Shown in pieces: positions 33,587 through 44,496 of a stretch of DNA of 64,000 bases. The notes under the pieces are model-generated. The model saw nothing but the letters and a program-made list of their open reading frames with translations, was not told the origin of the DNA and did not search any database. Within the stretch, counting starts at the first letter, position 1, and every line of letters starts with the position of its first letter. The stretch spans positions 1,437,501 through 1,501,500 of the forward strand of contig CP038106.1 of the NCBI GenBank assembly GCA_004519485.1, given 5' to 3'. Made by a program: the position numbers and the translations under genes. The stretch comes from Nannochloropsis oceanica. Lineage: Eukaryota > Sar > Eustigmatophyceae > Eustigmatales > Monodopsidaceae.

Positions 33587-36100
33587 ATGGCGGCAGCGCT
33601 GGGGAGGAGAAGACCACGGCTTGATGGCGCAGCAGCAAGGGGAAAGCGACTCGTTGGAGTCTTTGCCAGTGCTCTTGCTGTGGGCCTGGGCTTCACGCCT
33701 CTGCATCTTTTTTATCTCCATCTACGCGGCATGAATCGGCGCCGCAACTTGCTGGCGTGCTTCTTGGAGAACATCATAGCTTATCACCTGCTGCTCCTGC
33801 TGCTACGGCAAGCTCTCTACGCCGTACCCGCCACCACCCGCAAGCAGCAGCGTCGCCAGCTCCTGGTACTACTCGTGGCCGCGGCGGCCGTCTTTTGCCA
33901 TGCCTCCATTGTGGCGGCCCAGGTATCGGCGGTGGCGCTGATGGGCTCGAGAATGAACGGGGACTTGATCTACAACGCCGTATGGGCTGTGAAGACAAAT
34001 TCATGGGGAGAGACGGATGCAAAGTATTTTTTCCCTTTTGTCCTCCCCGCCACCTTGGCCATTGACATGGCCTGGCTCTTCTGGGGTCTTAAACTCTCAT
34101 GTGGCGGGAACGGTGGCATACTAGACTATGACGAGGACAATGCAGAGGTCAAGGCCGCGCTAAAGAGAAAAGCTGCGGCGTTGGGTCGTGACTGTAGTGT
34201 GAAATCCTTGTGCTTGACGTTTGGAATTGTGGGCTTGCTGCGCTACGGCCTGCTGTGGCGGGGCTATTCACCTGTTGCCAACACGGTTTATTCACTTGCG
34301 CAATACAGTCAAATGACAGGACCCTCTAACTTAAAGCGAAGCAAGCTTCCGAGAAGATTGCCGCCACACTCACAAGCACACAAGCGATATTCCTACAATT
34401 ATACAGCCCTCTCTGATCTCGCTGCTGCATACGCCGCGGCCGCTGAGACCACGCGGGTTGCCAGCAGCGACACCCACGGACAGCAGCAGAAGAAGAAGGA
34501 CAAGCCCAATGTGGTTCTCATTATCAACGACAGCTTTGGTAATGCCTTACTAAAGACCAAGAAAGGGCTGAAGGCCTTTCCTTTCTATGAGGAAACGGTG
34601 CAGCAGCATAGGGACATATTTGACTTCACTAACAATCGTGCCGTCTCCGCCAACACCAACACGGCCGCTACTGCCGCTCTGCTTGGTTCATACGTGGCTG
34701 CACCTGATCGCCACCCGGACGCGTGGACATATTTTGACTTACCGAATCTTTTTACGATGGGGAAAGCTCTGGGGTATAAGCTGGCCTTGTTCATGCCATA
34801 TGACGATTGGTATCCGTTTACGGGCATCTATGGAGGTCGTTTTGACAAGATCGTGAGCAAAAATACGTTGAATGGAACGGTCGCGAATGATATGGGTATG
34901 GACGACCGGCTCATTACCGCTGAAGTTCTCAAGTTCCTGGAGGAGGAAGGAGTAAAGAGAGGGAGGGTAAAGCAGCGGCAAGGTGATGAGAAAGGGAAGT
35001 ATGCGAATGGGGGAAAGCAGGCGGAGGAGGAGGAGGTAGCGGATTTGCAGCCATTTATTGTCGTTATTTTCTGGAACAATATGCATACTCCATTCTTGCA
35101 AAATCCACGATATGAGCGCGCGGGAGATCTCGCCGCAAACCAATCGATGTCAGAAGCAAGTCCAAGAACAGAGATAGGCGACGAAACAAAGCGTGCCGTC
35201 ATGAGGAAGACCTTACTCCCGGGCACTAAGACGGAGACAGTCACGGCTGGTGCTGCAAATGGTGGTGATAGTGATGCCGGTGCTACTGCTACTGCCGCCA
35301 CTGCGGCTGCTACTCCAGGAAGTCAAACGACGACGAGGAAGACAAAGACACTTGTGTCGCCCGACGTACAGGGGAAGGCAAACTCCTCGATTATAATAAG
35401 AGAGGACCGCGCCATCCATGCCATGGAAATCGGAAACCAAATGATGCAAGACGTGTGGGAGACGCTCGAGTCCACCGGCTTGCTCGACAACACCCTCGTC
35501 TCCTTCCAGAGCGACCACGGGGAGACAGCGGACTCCACGTTGAACAAGCCCTTAGCAGGCCCCGTGCTCCACAAGCGTTTGGCAGACCCTGATTCTCTCT
35601 ATCTCGCCACGCCGCTCTGGATGCACATCCCTCCGCACTTGCTATCGTCGTCAGAGCGTGAGGTACTGTCAGAAAATCGAGACAAACTGACGTCCAACAT
35701 GGATTTGATGCCTACCTTTGTGGAGGTCTTGAAATGGGACACGACGGAAAACATGTTCAGGGAAAGACCATCCATTTTCAAGCATGGCAGATCGTTGCTT
35801 CGCCCAGTGGAGGCAGATCGGTTGACGTCTGGCTGGCAGGGACGGCCTTTTGTCGAGAGCTGCGATTGGACCCATGGTTTTCTTTTTAATGCCACGCACA
35901 CGCTCATTCTGCGGGCGGGGGAAAACCATGCCGTGCTGGAGGCGATTGACCAGGAAGACGGGGCCTGGACGACGGTGAAGGAACGATGGGCGGTGAAGGA
36001 CTTGCCGGCAGAGGAGGTGGCGTGGTGGACACGGGAGCTGAAGACGAATCATGCGGATATGGTAATGGCGTTGAAGGATTGCTCTTGGGATTATTTGTAG
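33587..36100 (+). CDS. Sulfatase/LtaS-like membrane protein, copy 2
   Basis: Intronless, 837 aa, with the same topology and catalytic motifs as copy 1. Most differences fall in a few patches: AVWAVKTNSW against VVWAVKTDTW, PHSQAHKR against LRQAHKR, YDDWYPFTGIYGGR against YEHEEWYPFTGIYEDR, and the residues just after DHGET, where copy 2 has ADSTLNKPLAGPVLHKR and copy 1 MGTAVRKR. The C-termini differ (KDCSWDYL, TECFWNYL). Both copies look intact, so either or both may be functional. Confidence 0.75.
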   Translation: MAAALGRRRPRLDGAAARGKRLVGVFASALAVGLGFTPLHLFYLHLRGMNRRRNLLACFLENIIAYHLLLLLLRQALYAVPATTRKQQRRQLLVLLVAAAAVFCHASIVAAQVSAVALMGSRMNGDLIYNAVWAVKTNSWGETDAKYFFPFVLPATLAIDMAWLFWGLKLSCGGNGGILDYDEDNAEVKAALKRKAAALGRDCSVKSLCLTFGIVGLLRYGLLWRGYSPVANTVYSLAQYSQMTGPSNLKRSKLPRRLPPHSQAHKRYSYNYTALSDLAAAYAAAAETTRVASSDTHGQQQKKKDKPNVVLIINDSFGNALLKTKKGLKAFPFYEETVQQHRDIFDFTNNRAVSANTNTAATAALLGSYVAAPDRHPDAWTYFDLPNLFTMGKALGYKLALFMPYDDWYPFTGIYGGRFDKIVSKNTLNGTVANDMGMDDRLITAEVLKFLEEEGVKRGRVKQRQGDEKGKYANGGKQAEEEEVADLQPFIVVIFWNNMHTPFLQNPRYERAGDLAANQSMSEASPRTEIGDETKRAVMRKTLLPGTKTETVTAGAANGGDSDAGATATAATAAATPGSQTTTRKTKTLVSPDVQGKANSSIIIREDRAIHAMEIGNQMMQDVWETLESTGLLDNTLVSFQSDHGETADSTLNKPLAGPVLHKRLADPDSLYLATPLWMHIPPHLLSSSEREVLSENRDKLTSNMDLMPTFVEVLKWDTTENMFRERPSIFKHGRSLLRPVEADRLTSGWQGRPFVESCDWTHGFLFNATHTLILRAGENHAVLEAIDQEDGAWTTVKERWAVKDLPAEEVAWWTRELKTNHADMVMALKDCSWDYL

Positions 36101-36758
36101 GAACGATGGGTGTGAAAAGGGATGGAGAGAGGAAGAAGAGGAACGGGTTGCTTTGCTTGCTTCTCCCTCTTGGTAGCGTACTGTCCTCTTTAAATGTAAT
36201 GCTGGTAATTCGCACCGTAGATTTCTTGTAACACGACCAGATGGATAGAAAATTGAATGAGAAATACCGATGACCAGTGCGTGTTTTACGACGAGCTAAA
36301 TGCAAAGTGACAAATAGGAGGAATCAAAAAAGAAGAATGATATGCAAGTAACAATTAAAGGTAGATAGCGTCGATGTTTGTGTGGTCTCTTTCGGGTTAT
36401 CGTTTGCTATCAAGTCTATTCATGGGTTGACTGGATGTCTTGAAACAATCGTGATGATTTGTACTACCCCTGCTCCTATTATTGCTCCTGCCGCTTCCTT
36501 TTGAGGAGAAGATGGGACGGAGAAGGGCTTATACACCCTTTACTCACGTTTGAGCGTACGAAAATCTTTTTTGCTGATTCTTGCTTTCGCATTCGTTGGC
36601 AACTGGCTTACCCCCGCGCCACCTTCATCCACTCACTGCTACTATTGCTACAACTACTTCTGCACTCCGCCAACGTGATAATTTCAAACCATCCAAAATA
36701 TTTACAACCCCCCCCCAACCATCCCCGATCCATTCCTCCCACTCGACCTCCTTTCCTT
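36101..36758. other. Intergenic, convergent
   Basis: 3' flank of sulfatase-like copy 2 (alignable to 32367-32680), then unique sequence up to the MRS2 stop. No gene seen. Confidence 0.5.
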
Positions 36759-38761
36759 CTAGAAAATGTTCGATCGTACCCCATAAATGAACGCCAAGGC
36801 CAATACCGCCGCCATCGTCACCCCCCCAACCACGGCAACGACATAAAAAGCAGACGGATGTGCCTCCATCCCGGACAAGAGATTCATGCCGAAAAGGCCC
36901 GTGACCAAACATCCAAATGACACGACACTCGTGACGATATTTAGAACTAACTCAAACCTCAAAATCCGATTTCTGAGTAAATCAAGCTGGATCTCCACAG
37001 TGTCCTCCGTGTTGCGAATCGCGTGCTGCACTTCTCTTATTTCCGTGTCCGCCCACTCTAATTGCATCAAATAGTTCTCAAACATCATCTCAATCTCCTG
37101 GTGGCTCTCATCCGTTCCCCCTCCCCCCCGATGGTGCTTCGATGAGCGTTGCCCCATCGACAACGAGGAACTGGGGGAGGGCGAGGGGGAGGAAGAAGAA
37201 GGAAGGTGAATTTTATAAGGCTGACTCAAATACATCATCTCCATATCTTCATCCGAGAGCAAAACATCATTCAAGGCCTTCCGTAGCTCCTGCACAGTAT
37301 AATGGAGCTCACTCAGGTCATTTCGAAGGGGCAACAACTCATCTAGAAGCTTAGGGAATGAAGATAAGGTGCCATGTCTAAATTTGAGGTCCCCTAATAT
37401 CCTCATGATATGCGGCGAGACCATCTGCAAACGTTCATGCATCGTATGACAGACATTCGCCAACACTGCCTCCAATGACAATAACTCGAAAGGGGACAAA
37501 GCAGTAGCCCCACCTTTTCCAGCCGCGGCTGTCAGCGCTGCAACTGTGGCAAGTTGCTGTTGAAGGAGCGGGACAAGCGCAAGGGCGTCCTTGCTGAAGG
37601 GGTCAAAAAGGATCAGTTCATCCCGTCGAATCACACACCGCAAACAATCCATCCTCAATACAATCGCATTTTTTCGTGCCAAGACCGTGGCAATACTGCT
37701 AGGGAAAGAGGTATCGAGCAGGCGCAAGTCCCGCGTTGGGCACCGAAGTTCGACCGCCAGTTCAGATTTTCGGACTTGTCGCTGTATAGTTGTTCCATTA
37801 GCGTATATACTGACCACGTCCAGGAAACGAGGCTTTGGGGGAGTGACGGTTGGGAGGGGGAGGAAGATTCCGTTGCCGTATTGGGCATTGTTATTGGCTG
37901 AAAGTAAGGCGGCGGCAGCAGCGGTGGCGGCGAGGAGGGGGGGAGGGGGGGGGGGGGGGGGGGCGTGGTGGTTGATGTATAGCTGACGAGGCTGCTGCTG
38001 CTTGCTGGTGAAGCTGGAACTGTAATTGCTGGAGTTGAGGAAAAAGGGGGTATATGAGGCATCGACGGTAGGGAGGATGGTTGTGATTGCTGCCGATGAG
38101 GTTGCTGTTGCTGCTGCGGCGGCAGCGGCGGCGGGAGGGGTGGTCCTGGCGAGGACGCCGTCTTGGCAGAAGCAGGCATAGAGGGAGTAGGCACTGCCGA
38201 GGGTGTAGAAGCTGCTACTACCGATGGTGATAGGGGCGTCATTGATGATGATGATTGTGAGGGTGTCGGTGGCGGTTTGGATTCCTGAGTGTTTTTCCTC
38301 TCGTTCGCTTCCGTTCCTGAAACTCCACCACTCAGGCGAGCCCACACTCGGGAGGAGATCGCCGGCTGCTGTTTCCCTTCGACGGCCTCTGGTATCCCTT
38401 GCTGGTCATGTCGCAACGCAGCTGCAGCTTTGGTGGGACTGGCGGGCGTGGTGTTGTTGTTCTTGTTCCGATGAAAGATGGCCCCACCGCGGACCCCTCC
38501 AAGTGGCAAGGTCTCTTTGTCCGCGCCTCGCCAACCCGCCCTACCATCACCACCACGAGCTGCAAGTCGCCAGTAAGGCAGTCTTCGAGGCGCACGGGCA
38601 CGCTCTATATGTAGACTCGTGGGGGCTGGCTGCCATGGAGCTGAGTGATGAAAGTCCCCTGCTGGGCCGTCGGCGGCTATGATAACGATGAGGCCAAGGA
38701 GCAGTAAAACAAGGGCCCGGAGTGCTCGGGCGCCGATGGCTGACGGTCTTCTTCTTTTCAT
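36759..38761 (-). CDS. MRS2: MRS2/CorA-type magnesium transporter, frame switch at poly-G run
   Basis: The C-terminal about 340 residues are a clear MRS2/ALR-type CorA protein: RRDELILFDPF, LSPFELLSLEAVL, long coiled helices, then two membrane segments with the signature LFGMNL between them (the GMN Mg selectivity motif). The N-terminus in another frame starts MKRRRPSAIGARALRALVLL, a signal-anchor or leader, followed by a Pro/Ser/Gln-rich linker. The two frames meet at a 19-base G run (37945-37963). One G more, or two fewer, would make a single frame from 38761 to 36759. An assembly length error or a variable homopolymer is likelier than a true break; an unrecognised intron is the alternative. 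Location (mitochondrial or plastid inner membrane) cannot be fixed. Confidence 0.82.
37945..37963. repeat. 19-G homopolymer in MRS2 coding region
   Basis: Preceded by GGGGGGGA at 37937-37944. On the coding strand it encodes a proline run in two frames. Reading frame changes across it. Confidence 0.95.
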
Positions 38762-40335
38762 GGCGCAGATGCCTATGCTGTGACTGTAAGTGGAGGGGGT
38801 CGTGTGACATGGAGTTTTTTAAATAATGGTTTTAAGAGCGAGGCTTGTGGTCCTCTTGACTCTCGGACTTGACTTGACGTTGATATGACTAGTTTTTATT
38901 ATTTAAGTGCACCATCTGCGAGAGATTTAAATGCCGAGCGCCGGAGCTGACCGACACCGTGCAGTGTTATATAATGCGTCTCAATGGGCAGGACGTTCAG
39001 ATCTAATACACTTGAACCATCTCAGGGCTTATAGGGCGGGCAAGGTCACGGGGATAGAAATAGCATCTCCTCGACCTCCCGCCTGATTCCCAACAGCGTT
39101 CGCCTCCCGCTCACATTTCGCAAACAATATAATACAGATTATCATTTCGTACGATCCAAGCAAATCGTTCTTTTACAAAAATTAATGGGAATAGGATGGC
39201 GGAGGCTATTGGTGAAGGAATGAGTGTGTAAGCCAGCCCCAACATGAAAGCCTGGGCACATACACACATATACCGCCTAAAATACAAAAAGACGAGGAAA
39301 TGGGTCCCTTTCGACACTTCTCGCCTTTGTGCGAGTGAGAGATAAAGCAGCACTTTTACTGCAAATGATGGTGGTGCTTGTGTTTCTTTGTGTGTCCCTC
39401 TCTTGTCTGTTGCGTAATTAGGAGAGGGTGCATGTGAGATAGAGGGGCAGCGGCACCGGAAGAGGAAGAAAATAGGACGGAATCAGGTGAGGGAATATAA
39501 TTTGTTTAAAAATGTAAGTTATGTGTGTATGTCTGGTTTGTTGCATAAAGAGAGCGTGTGAGTAAGAGAGATCAGTGCCGGATGAGGAGGAGGAGGAGGA
39601 AGTTGAGAAAGGTAGAAGGAAGCAAGAGAGGGTTATCGATAAGCCATACACATGTGGGAATGAAAGGGTGTTGGAAAGGGGGTGGGGAATGAAAGGGGGT
39701 TAGAAATGGGGTGGGAGGGGGAATAGTAACGAGATAGTGGGAGGCAGAGATGGGAAGGGGGGGGGGGGGGGGGAGGAAAGGGAGAAAAAATAATTTTTTA
39801 AAAAAAAGGGCGGGGAGAGGGGGGAATGGGGGAAGATAAAGAGAGAGAGATTGCAAAGATTAGTCAAGGAATGGGGGAAACAATCAATGTAGAATTTAAT
39901 GAACAATTTAAAACACGAAGTCTAAAGGAGAAATCATGGCCGGGCCCATTCAGGGTTCGTCGATGTGTGTCCAATGGCAATCCATGCCGTTCCCGCGTGT
40001 CCATGTAGTGAAAGACTAGACTACAGAAACACTAGTCGACACAACTCCTAAACTCCTGGCTCCTAATGGCATCGACGAGGAGTTTCATAACCTCAATGAT
40101 GCCCACCCTCTAGCCAATAATAGAATCCCTTGAGGAAACATCGGCTCACAATCTGAGATGATTTCCAAATTTCACACAGTATCTGCCAGTGTGCCTCCCG
40201 TGACCCTCAGGCACCCCGGCGTACCCACCCGCACGGCCGCCTAGCTCTCTCAACTGTACAACTCGTCGCCAACGTAGGTATCCAGCTTGCGTCAACGCAA
40301 CAGGATAGTCAACCATCCCGCCCAGCATCAGCATC
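38762..40335. other. Intergenic between MRS2 and mL40
   Basis: 1.57 kb between divergent genes. It contains a 17-G run at 39757-39773, an A-run beside it and G/A-rich tracts at 39640-39850. I see no coding frame. Confidence 0.5.
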
Positions 40336-41109
40336 ATGGCCTCCCTCGCCCGCATCTACATCAGCACCAGCTCCAGCAATAGCACTAGGGGCCTCCTCCG
40401 AGCAACATGTCGACAATGTTGGGGAAGAATACAGACACAAACCGCAGCAAGCATGGGCACGGTAGCCTCTAAGGACAAGAACAAGAAGAAGAAGGGTGGT
40501 GGAGGAGGAAGCGGCGAGGATGGGGGCGGGGACGCGAGCAAGAACGCGTGGTACATCAAGATGATCGACGAGCCACCAGGACAACTGTACGTTGGATTCG
40601 GGGTGGATGAAACAAGGGAAGTGGGGGGGACAGAGGGGACGGACTGAGCAGGGTCAGTGTCATCATTTGTCCAATTTCCGTGTGTGTGAGGGGCTGGGGG
40701 GCGGGTACTTGTACGGATGTGTGGATGTGTTGATAGCATCCCGTGTCAGCGCACTTTCCTCTCACAACAAGAAGCACGAAAAATTCACCCCCTCTCCCAC
40801 TCTCTCTCCTCCCCCTCCTTTTAACTCAACAGCACCAGGGCCTTTCCCGAAGAAACTCAAGCGAAATTCCGTGCCATAGGGCACAAATACAACGTGGAAT
40901 ACAACCGTCGGGCAAGCCGGCACGCAGGGGACTTGCACCGGAAAGTGAAACTTAAATTAGAGGCGATCAACGCGCTGCCTGAAGAACTGCAAGCCGAAGC
41001 AAATACTATGGATTTTACGCCTTTTCCCCTCGGGCGGAGGATCACAACGTACACTCCTCCTATTCCGGGGTTTGAAGCGGGGAAGTATGACTTATCGGGG
41101 GCAGTCTGA
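40336..41109 (+). CDS. MRPL40: Mitochondrial ribosomal protein mL40-like
   Basis: Exons 40336-40586 (GTACGT donor) and 40839-41109 give 173 aa; the acceptor could also be 6 bases earlier, in the same frame. The N-terminus is Ser/Arg/Thr-rich without acids (MASLARIYISTSSSNSTRGL), a good mitochondrial presequence. A Lys/Gly-rich stretch follows, then a basic helix and INALPEELQAEA, and the end DFTPFPLGRR, TYTPPIPGFEAGKY. The C-terminal block matches the human mL40 pattern ([20 protein letters not shown]). mL40 is a large-subunit mitoribosome protein. Identification rests on this short region, so it is moderate. Confidence 0.62.
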
Positions 41110-41652
41110 GGGACAACAGAGACAGGGATCATGCGGAGAGATAGAAAGAGACATGGAAATGAGAGTGTAAGATGGGTTGATATATTTTTGTGTAAAAAGG
41201 AGGTTTTTGCTTCTTTTATGAATTGCTTTTGGTTGGTGATTCTCCTCCTTCCCTTCTTCCTGTTCTTCTTCCCATCTTCTTCCTCTTCTTCTTTTCCTAC
41301 TTCTACCTCTTCTTCTTTTACCTCCCCCTCCTCTTCTTTCTCTTATTCTAATTATTCTTCTTGTTCTTTTTTTTTCTCCTTACTATTATTCTCCTGATTT
41401 TTTTTTCCTTCTCCCTCTCCTTTCTCTTCCTCTCCCTTTTCTTGGCATGTGTCCTTCCTCTCTCACTTCCCTTCTCGCCATCTCCCCTTCTCTCTTCATA
41501 ACATTTGACGGCAATCCCTCGCAAAGAGCATTGATGGATCTTGCCCTTACCTCCTACATCCCCCACCCCCTCCTCCTCCGACTCTACACATAAACAAACC
41601 CACCACCGTCCGCTGTCCCTCCTCCTCCTCTTCCTCCTTCAAATCATCTTCA
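41110..41652. other. Intergenic, convergent, pyrimidine tract
   Basis: 543 bases. 41240-41480 is almost pure C/T with TTC/TCC repeats. It contains both 3' UTRs; no gene seen. Confidence 0.6.
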
Positions 41653-43722
41653 CTACCTTCCCCCCCTCCTCCCTCCTCTCCCTCCCTCCTCATCAACCCA
41701 CCGCACCCTCCCCCCTCCCACCGACGATCCCAACGAGTCCAAAGGCGACCGCCCTCCACTCAACGAAGGGCTCGACGACGGCGAATCCGCATGAGCGAAC
41801 GCCAACAAGAATTTACCTTCCCGCAATTCCTCCACCCCTACCCTCTTCCGACTGCTCGCCAGCGTGTCCCCCGTCATGGCCTTCTTCCCCAGCAGTTTCA
41901 GGAAAATTTCCGTCTGATTAAAACTCTGCAATATCGCCGGAAACGAATCACGAATCCGGGCATTGGTCACCACCAGGGCGTCATTCTTAACAAAGTGCAT
42001 ATCGCCATAATAGACTCCTCTTTTCTCGATTCGTACCTCCACAACAGGAAGAGGCGCCTCCCTCCCTACTCCCACCGCCTCCATCTCTTCCAGGGCAAAT
42101 CGGTCGTCTGCAGTGATAGCATGCAAGTCCTCCTCCGCTTCCTCCTCCTCCAACGTCCGTTGGAAGATCGAGCTCAATCCCCCTGGTCCCCTCTTTCTTT
42201 TCATCAGCAGGTTCGCCGCTGCTGCAGCCGATAAATTCCCATTCCCTCCCCCCCTCCCTCCCCCCCTCCCTCCCTCCTCCTCCTCCAACAAGCCATCTCC
42301 CCCCTTGATTTTCCTCGTGTGTCTCGTCATGACCGTCCGTGCCGGTACCACCACCCCTCCTTCCTTCCCTCCCTCCCGCCCCCCTCCCTCGTCCTCAGCT
42401 TCAGCGACTCTCAAAGCCTCTTGGCACTCCTTCAGCTCACCCACCATCTCCTCCAGCATGACCTCCCGCAGTCCCTCCTTCTGCCCCTCCAACTTCCCAT
42501 CCGCTTCCTCCTTCCCATGCCGAGCAACGGCCTCCAATACAGCCAGCAAATGGGCTCTGTGTCGCTTGGCGTCCTTCAATGCCTCCTCGCGGGTGGCCAC
42601 GGCCGTCTCCCCATAAAACTTCAACAAGGCACACTCCCTTCCTTCCCGCCGAAGCCGCTCCATCTCTTCCTTTAGGCGCGCAATTGTATGATCCATCAAC
42701 TCTTTTCGACGGGCCAGTGAGGGGAAGCCTTCCCCTGGGGGAGGGTCGTCAAGGGGGAGGGGGGAGGAGGAGGAGGAGGGGAAGGAGGAGGCGGAGACAA
42801 GGGATGGATCAAGGAGGGGGAGGGAGGGAGGGCAGATGGGGGGGGAGGAGGGGTCTTCCTGTTGCTGGAGCTGATAGGGTGGTCGGGGCGGGGGAGGAGG
42901 CATGGAGGAGGAGGGGCGCGAGGAGGTGAGGGAGGAGGGGACAGGGTGTGGTAGAACGGCAGCACCTACAGCAGCAGAAGCAGCTGCCGCAGCAGCAATT
43001 AGAGTGCCATCGTATACGGGCTCCGTCGATGATGGCAAGGTAGAGGAAAGAGTGGGCGGTGGTGGCGCCGAGGGTGTGAATGCAGACACTGCTTGTTTGA
43101 CGCCGTGGCTGGCATGGCTCACGCCGGAGAACTCACCGGGACGGTCTGCCTCATCTCCTCCGCCATGGCTGCTGCCACCATTTCCGCCGTTTCTGTCATG
43201 GTTATTGCTGCTGTCGACAAGGAAAGGTTTGAGTGCTGAGGTCGGAAACAAAGGTTGCGTGGGAGCGTTCCCGTTGCCGTTGCTGATGTTGTTGCTGCTG
43301 CTACTGGTGGCTTGGGGGAAAGGCCCTTCCTCAAACTTGCGCTTTCGACCTGTGCATGTGAGGGGAAATCAATCAAGACAGTGTGGGGTTTAATGTAACA
43401 TATCTCCTTTTTTTTAATTCCCCGGTGCGCCCTCAAAATACTCCTTGGGATGTTTTCCATGTGGCGAACCGATCCCTTCCCCTTCCTTTCGGTCTTTCTC
43501 ACCTGGGGAGCTATTGCCACAGCCAATGCTGCTGCTTCCGCAGCTTAAAATATGCCCTTGCCCTGCCTTTTGCTGCACCGAGGATGACAGGTCTTGCGCG
43601 GACGGGCCTGCCAAAGTGACGACGTGGGTGCTCGCCGCCATGGTAGCCGTGGGGCCGCGATGGTGGTGGTGATGATGGCTCTGCATTTTCTTTCGCGCGA
43701 ACTGCTGCTGCTCCAAGCTCAC
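41653..43722 (-). CDS. Sds3/BRMS1-like protein (putative Sin3-HDAC subunit)
   Basis: Exons 43722-43503 and 43349-41653 (GTGAGA donor, GCACAG acceptor, phase 1) give 638 aa. The N-terminal 250 residues are low complexity (HHHHHH, Ser/Pro/Ala runs, RKRKF possible nuclear signal). A coiled coil (about ARRKELMDHTIARLKEEMER) and an acidic/Gly linker follow. The C-terminal part reads VRIEKRGVYYGDMHF, ARIRDSFPAILQSFNQTEIF, then VGVEELREGKFLLA, the pattern of the Sds3/BRMS1 C-terminal Tudor-like fold (GKLYYG, target of Sin3-HDAC complexes). The coiled coil before it fits that family. The call is by pattern only and should be tested by profile search. Confidence 0.5.
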
Positions 43723-44496
43723 GTAATCCTGTTAGCACTTATACTTCTTCTTTTTCTGTGTGCTGGGTGCGGAGCAGGTGTTTGCGTGGACGTATATTTG
43801 GCACAACACGGACGACAGCGAATATGATCGGGCGGCCCAGAAAGGCTTCTTCGGCCAGAGAGCTGTTTGGAAGGGCGTGAGAAAAAGGCGAAAGAGGGAG
43901 GGGTAAAATACAGGACAATGGTTGGTATGTGTAGTTTTGGCAACGGTCAACACTCAGAGGGTGAAAGGCTCTGTGCGGCGGGTCAACCAGAGGGGTCGGA
44001 CGGGACAAGGAAAGGCTTGAAGCCACGGCGACTGCTCTAGATGAACGCCAAAATCAAGCAGCCTTCATGTCCATCTCCGCGCGAGGGGCAAAATGACACA
44101 ACGGGCAGTGTGTGTAGCTGTTCCAGTGCCAAACTCACCGGTCTGCCTTATTCCATGAGTGCGGTACTTGGCCATGCCCGAAGACATGCATGAGTTCCAA
44201 AAAGGCAGCACGACGCAAGCAGCAACGCAACGCGAGGTGGAACTTGCCTCGCCATCCCGCATGCCACAGTTTGAGTCGGAAAACCTCCCACCCCCATATC
44301 CAAAGCATGGCGCCGTCGCTCCTTGCAGCAAGCAGCAGCCTCGCTAGTTGGCCCCTGCGGGCCTGCTTGGAGCCTGAATGATTGAATGGAAGATCGAGTT
44401 GTTTTGCTTGGCTTTGTGTTTTCTGCAAGTGATTTTCGGATAGCTAACTCACCATCACCGACACATTCCACAGCCTCCCATCCCCAAAACACGACG
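43723..44496. other. Intergenic between divergent genes
   Basis: 774 bases between the Sds3-like gene and UROD. No coding frame stands out. Confidence 0.5.

Larger units (their letters stand above)
29100..36515. repeat. Tandem duplication of a sulfatase-like gene (two units of about 3.6-3.8 kb)
   Basis: Unit 1 spans about 29100-32670 and unit 2 about 32690-36515. Coding parts are almost identical, while 5' and 3' flanks are clearly diverged but still alignable (for example TTCTCCTGCCGCTTCCTCTTG at 32637 against GCTCCTGCCGCTTCCTTTTG at 36483). Confidence 0.85.
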
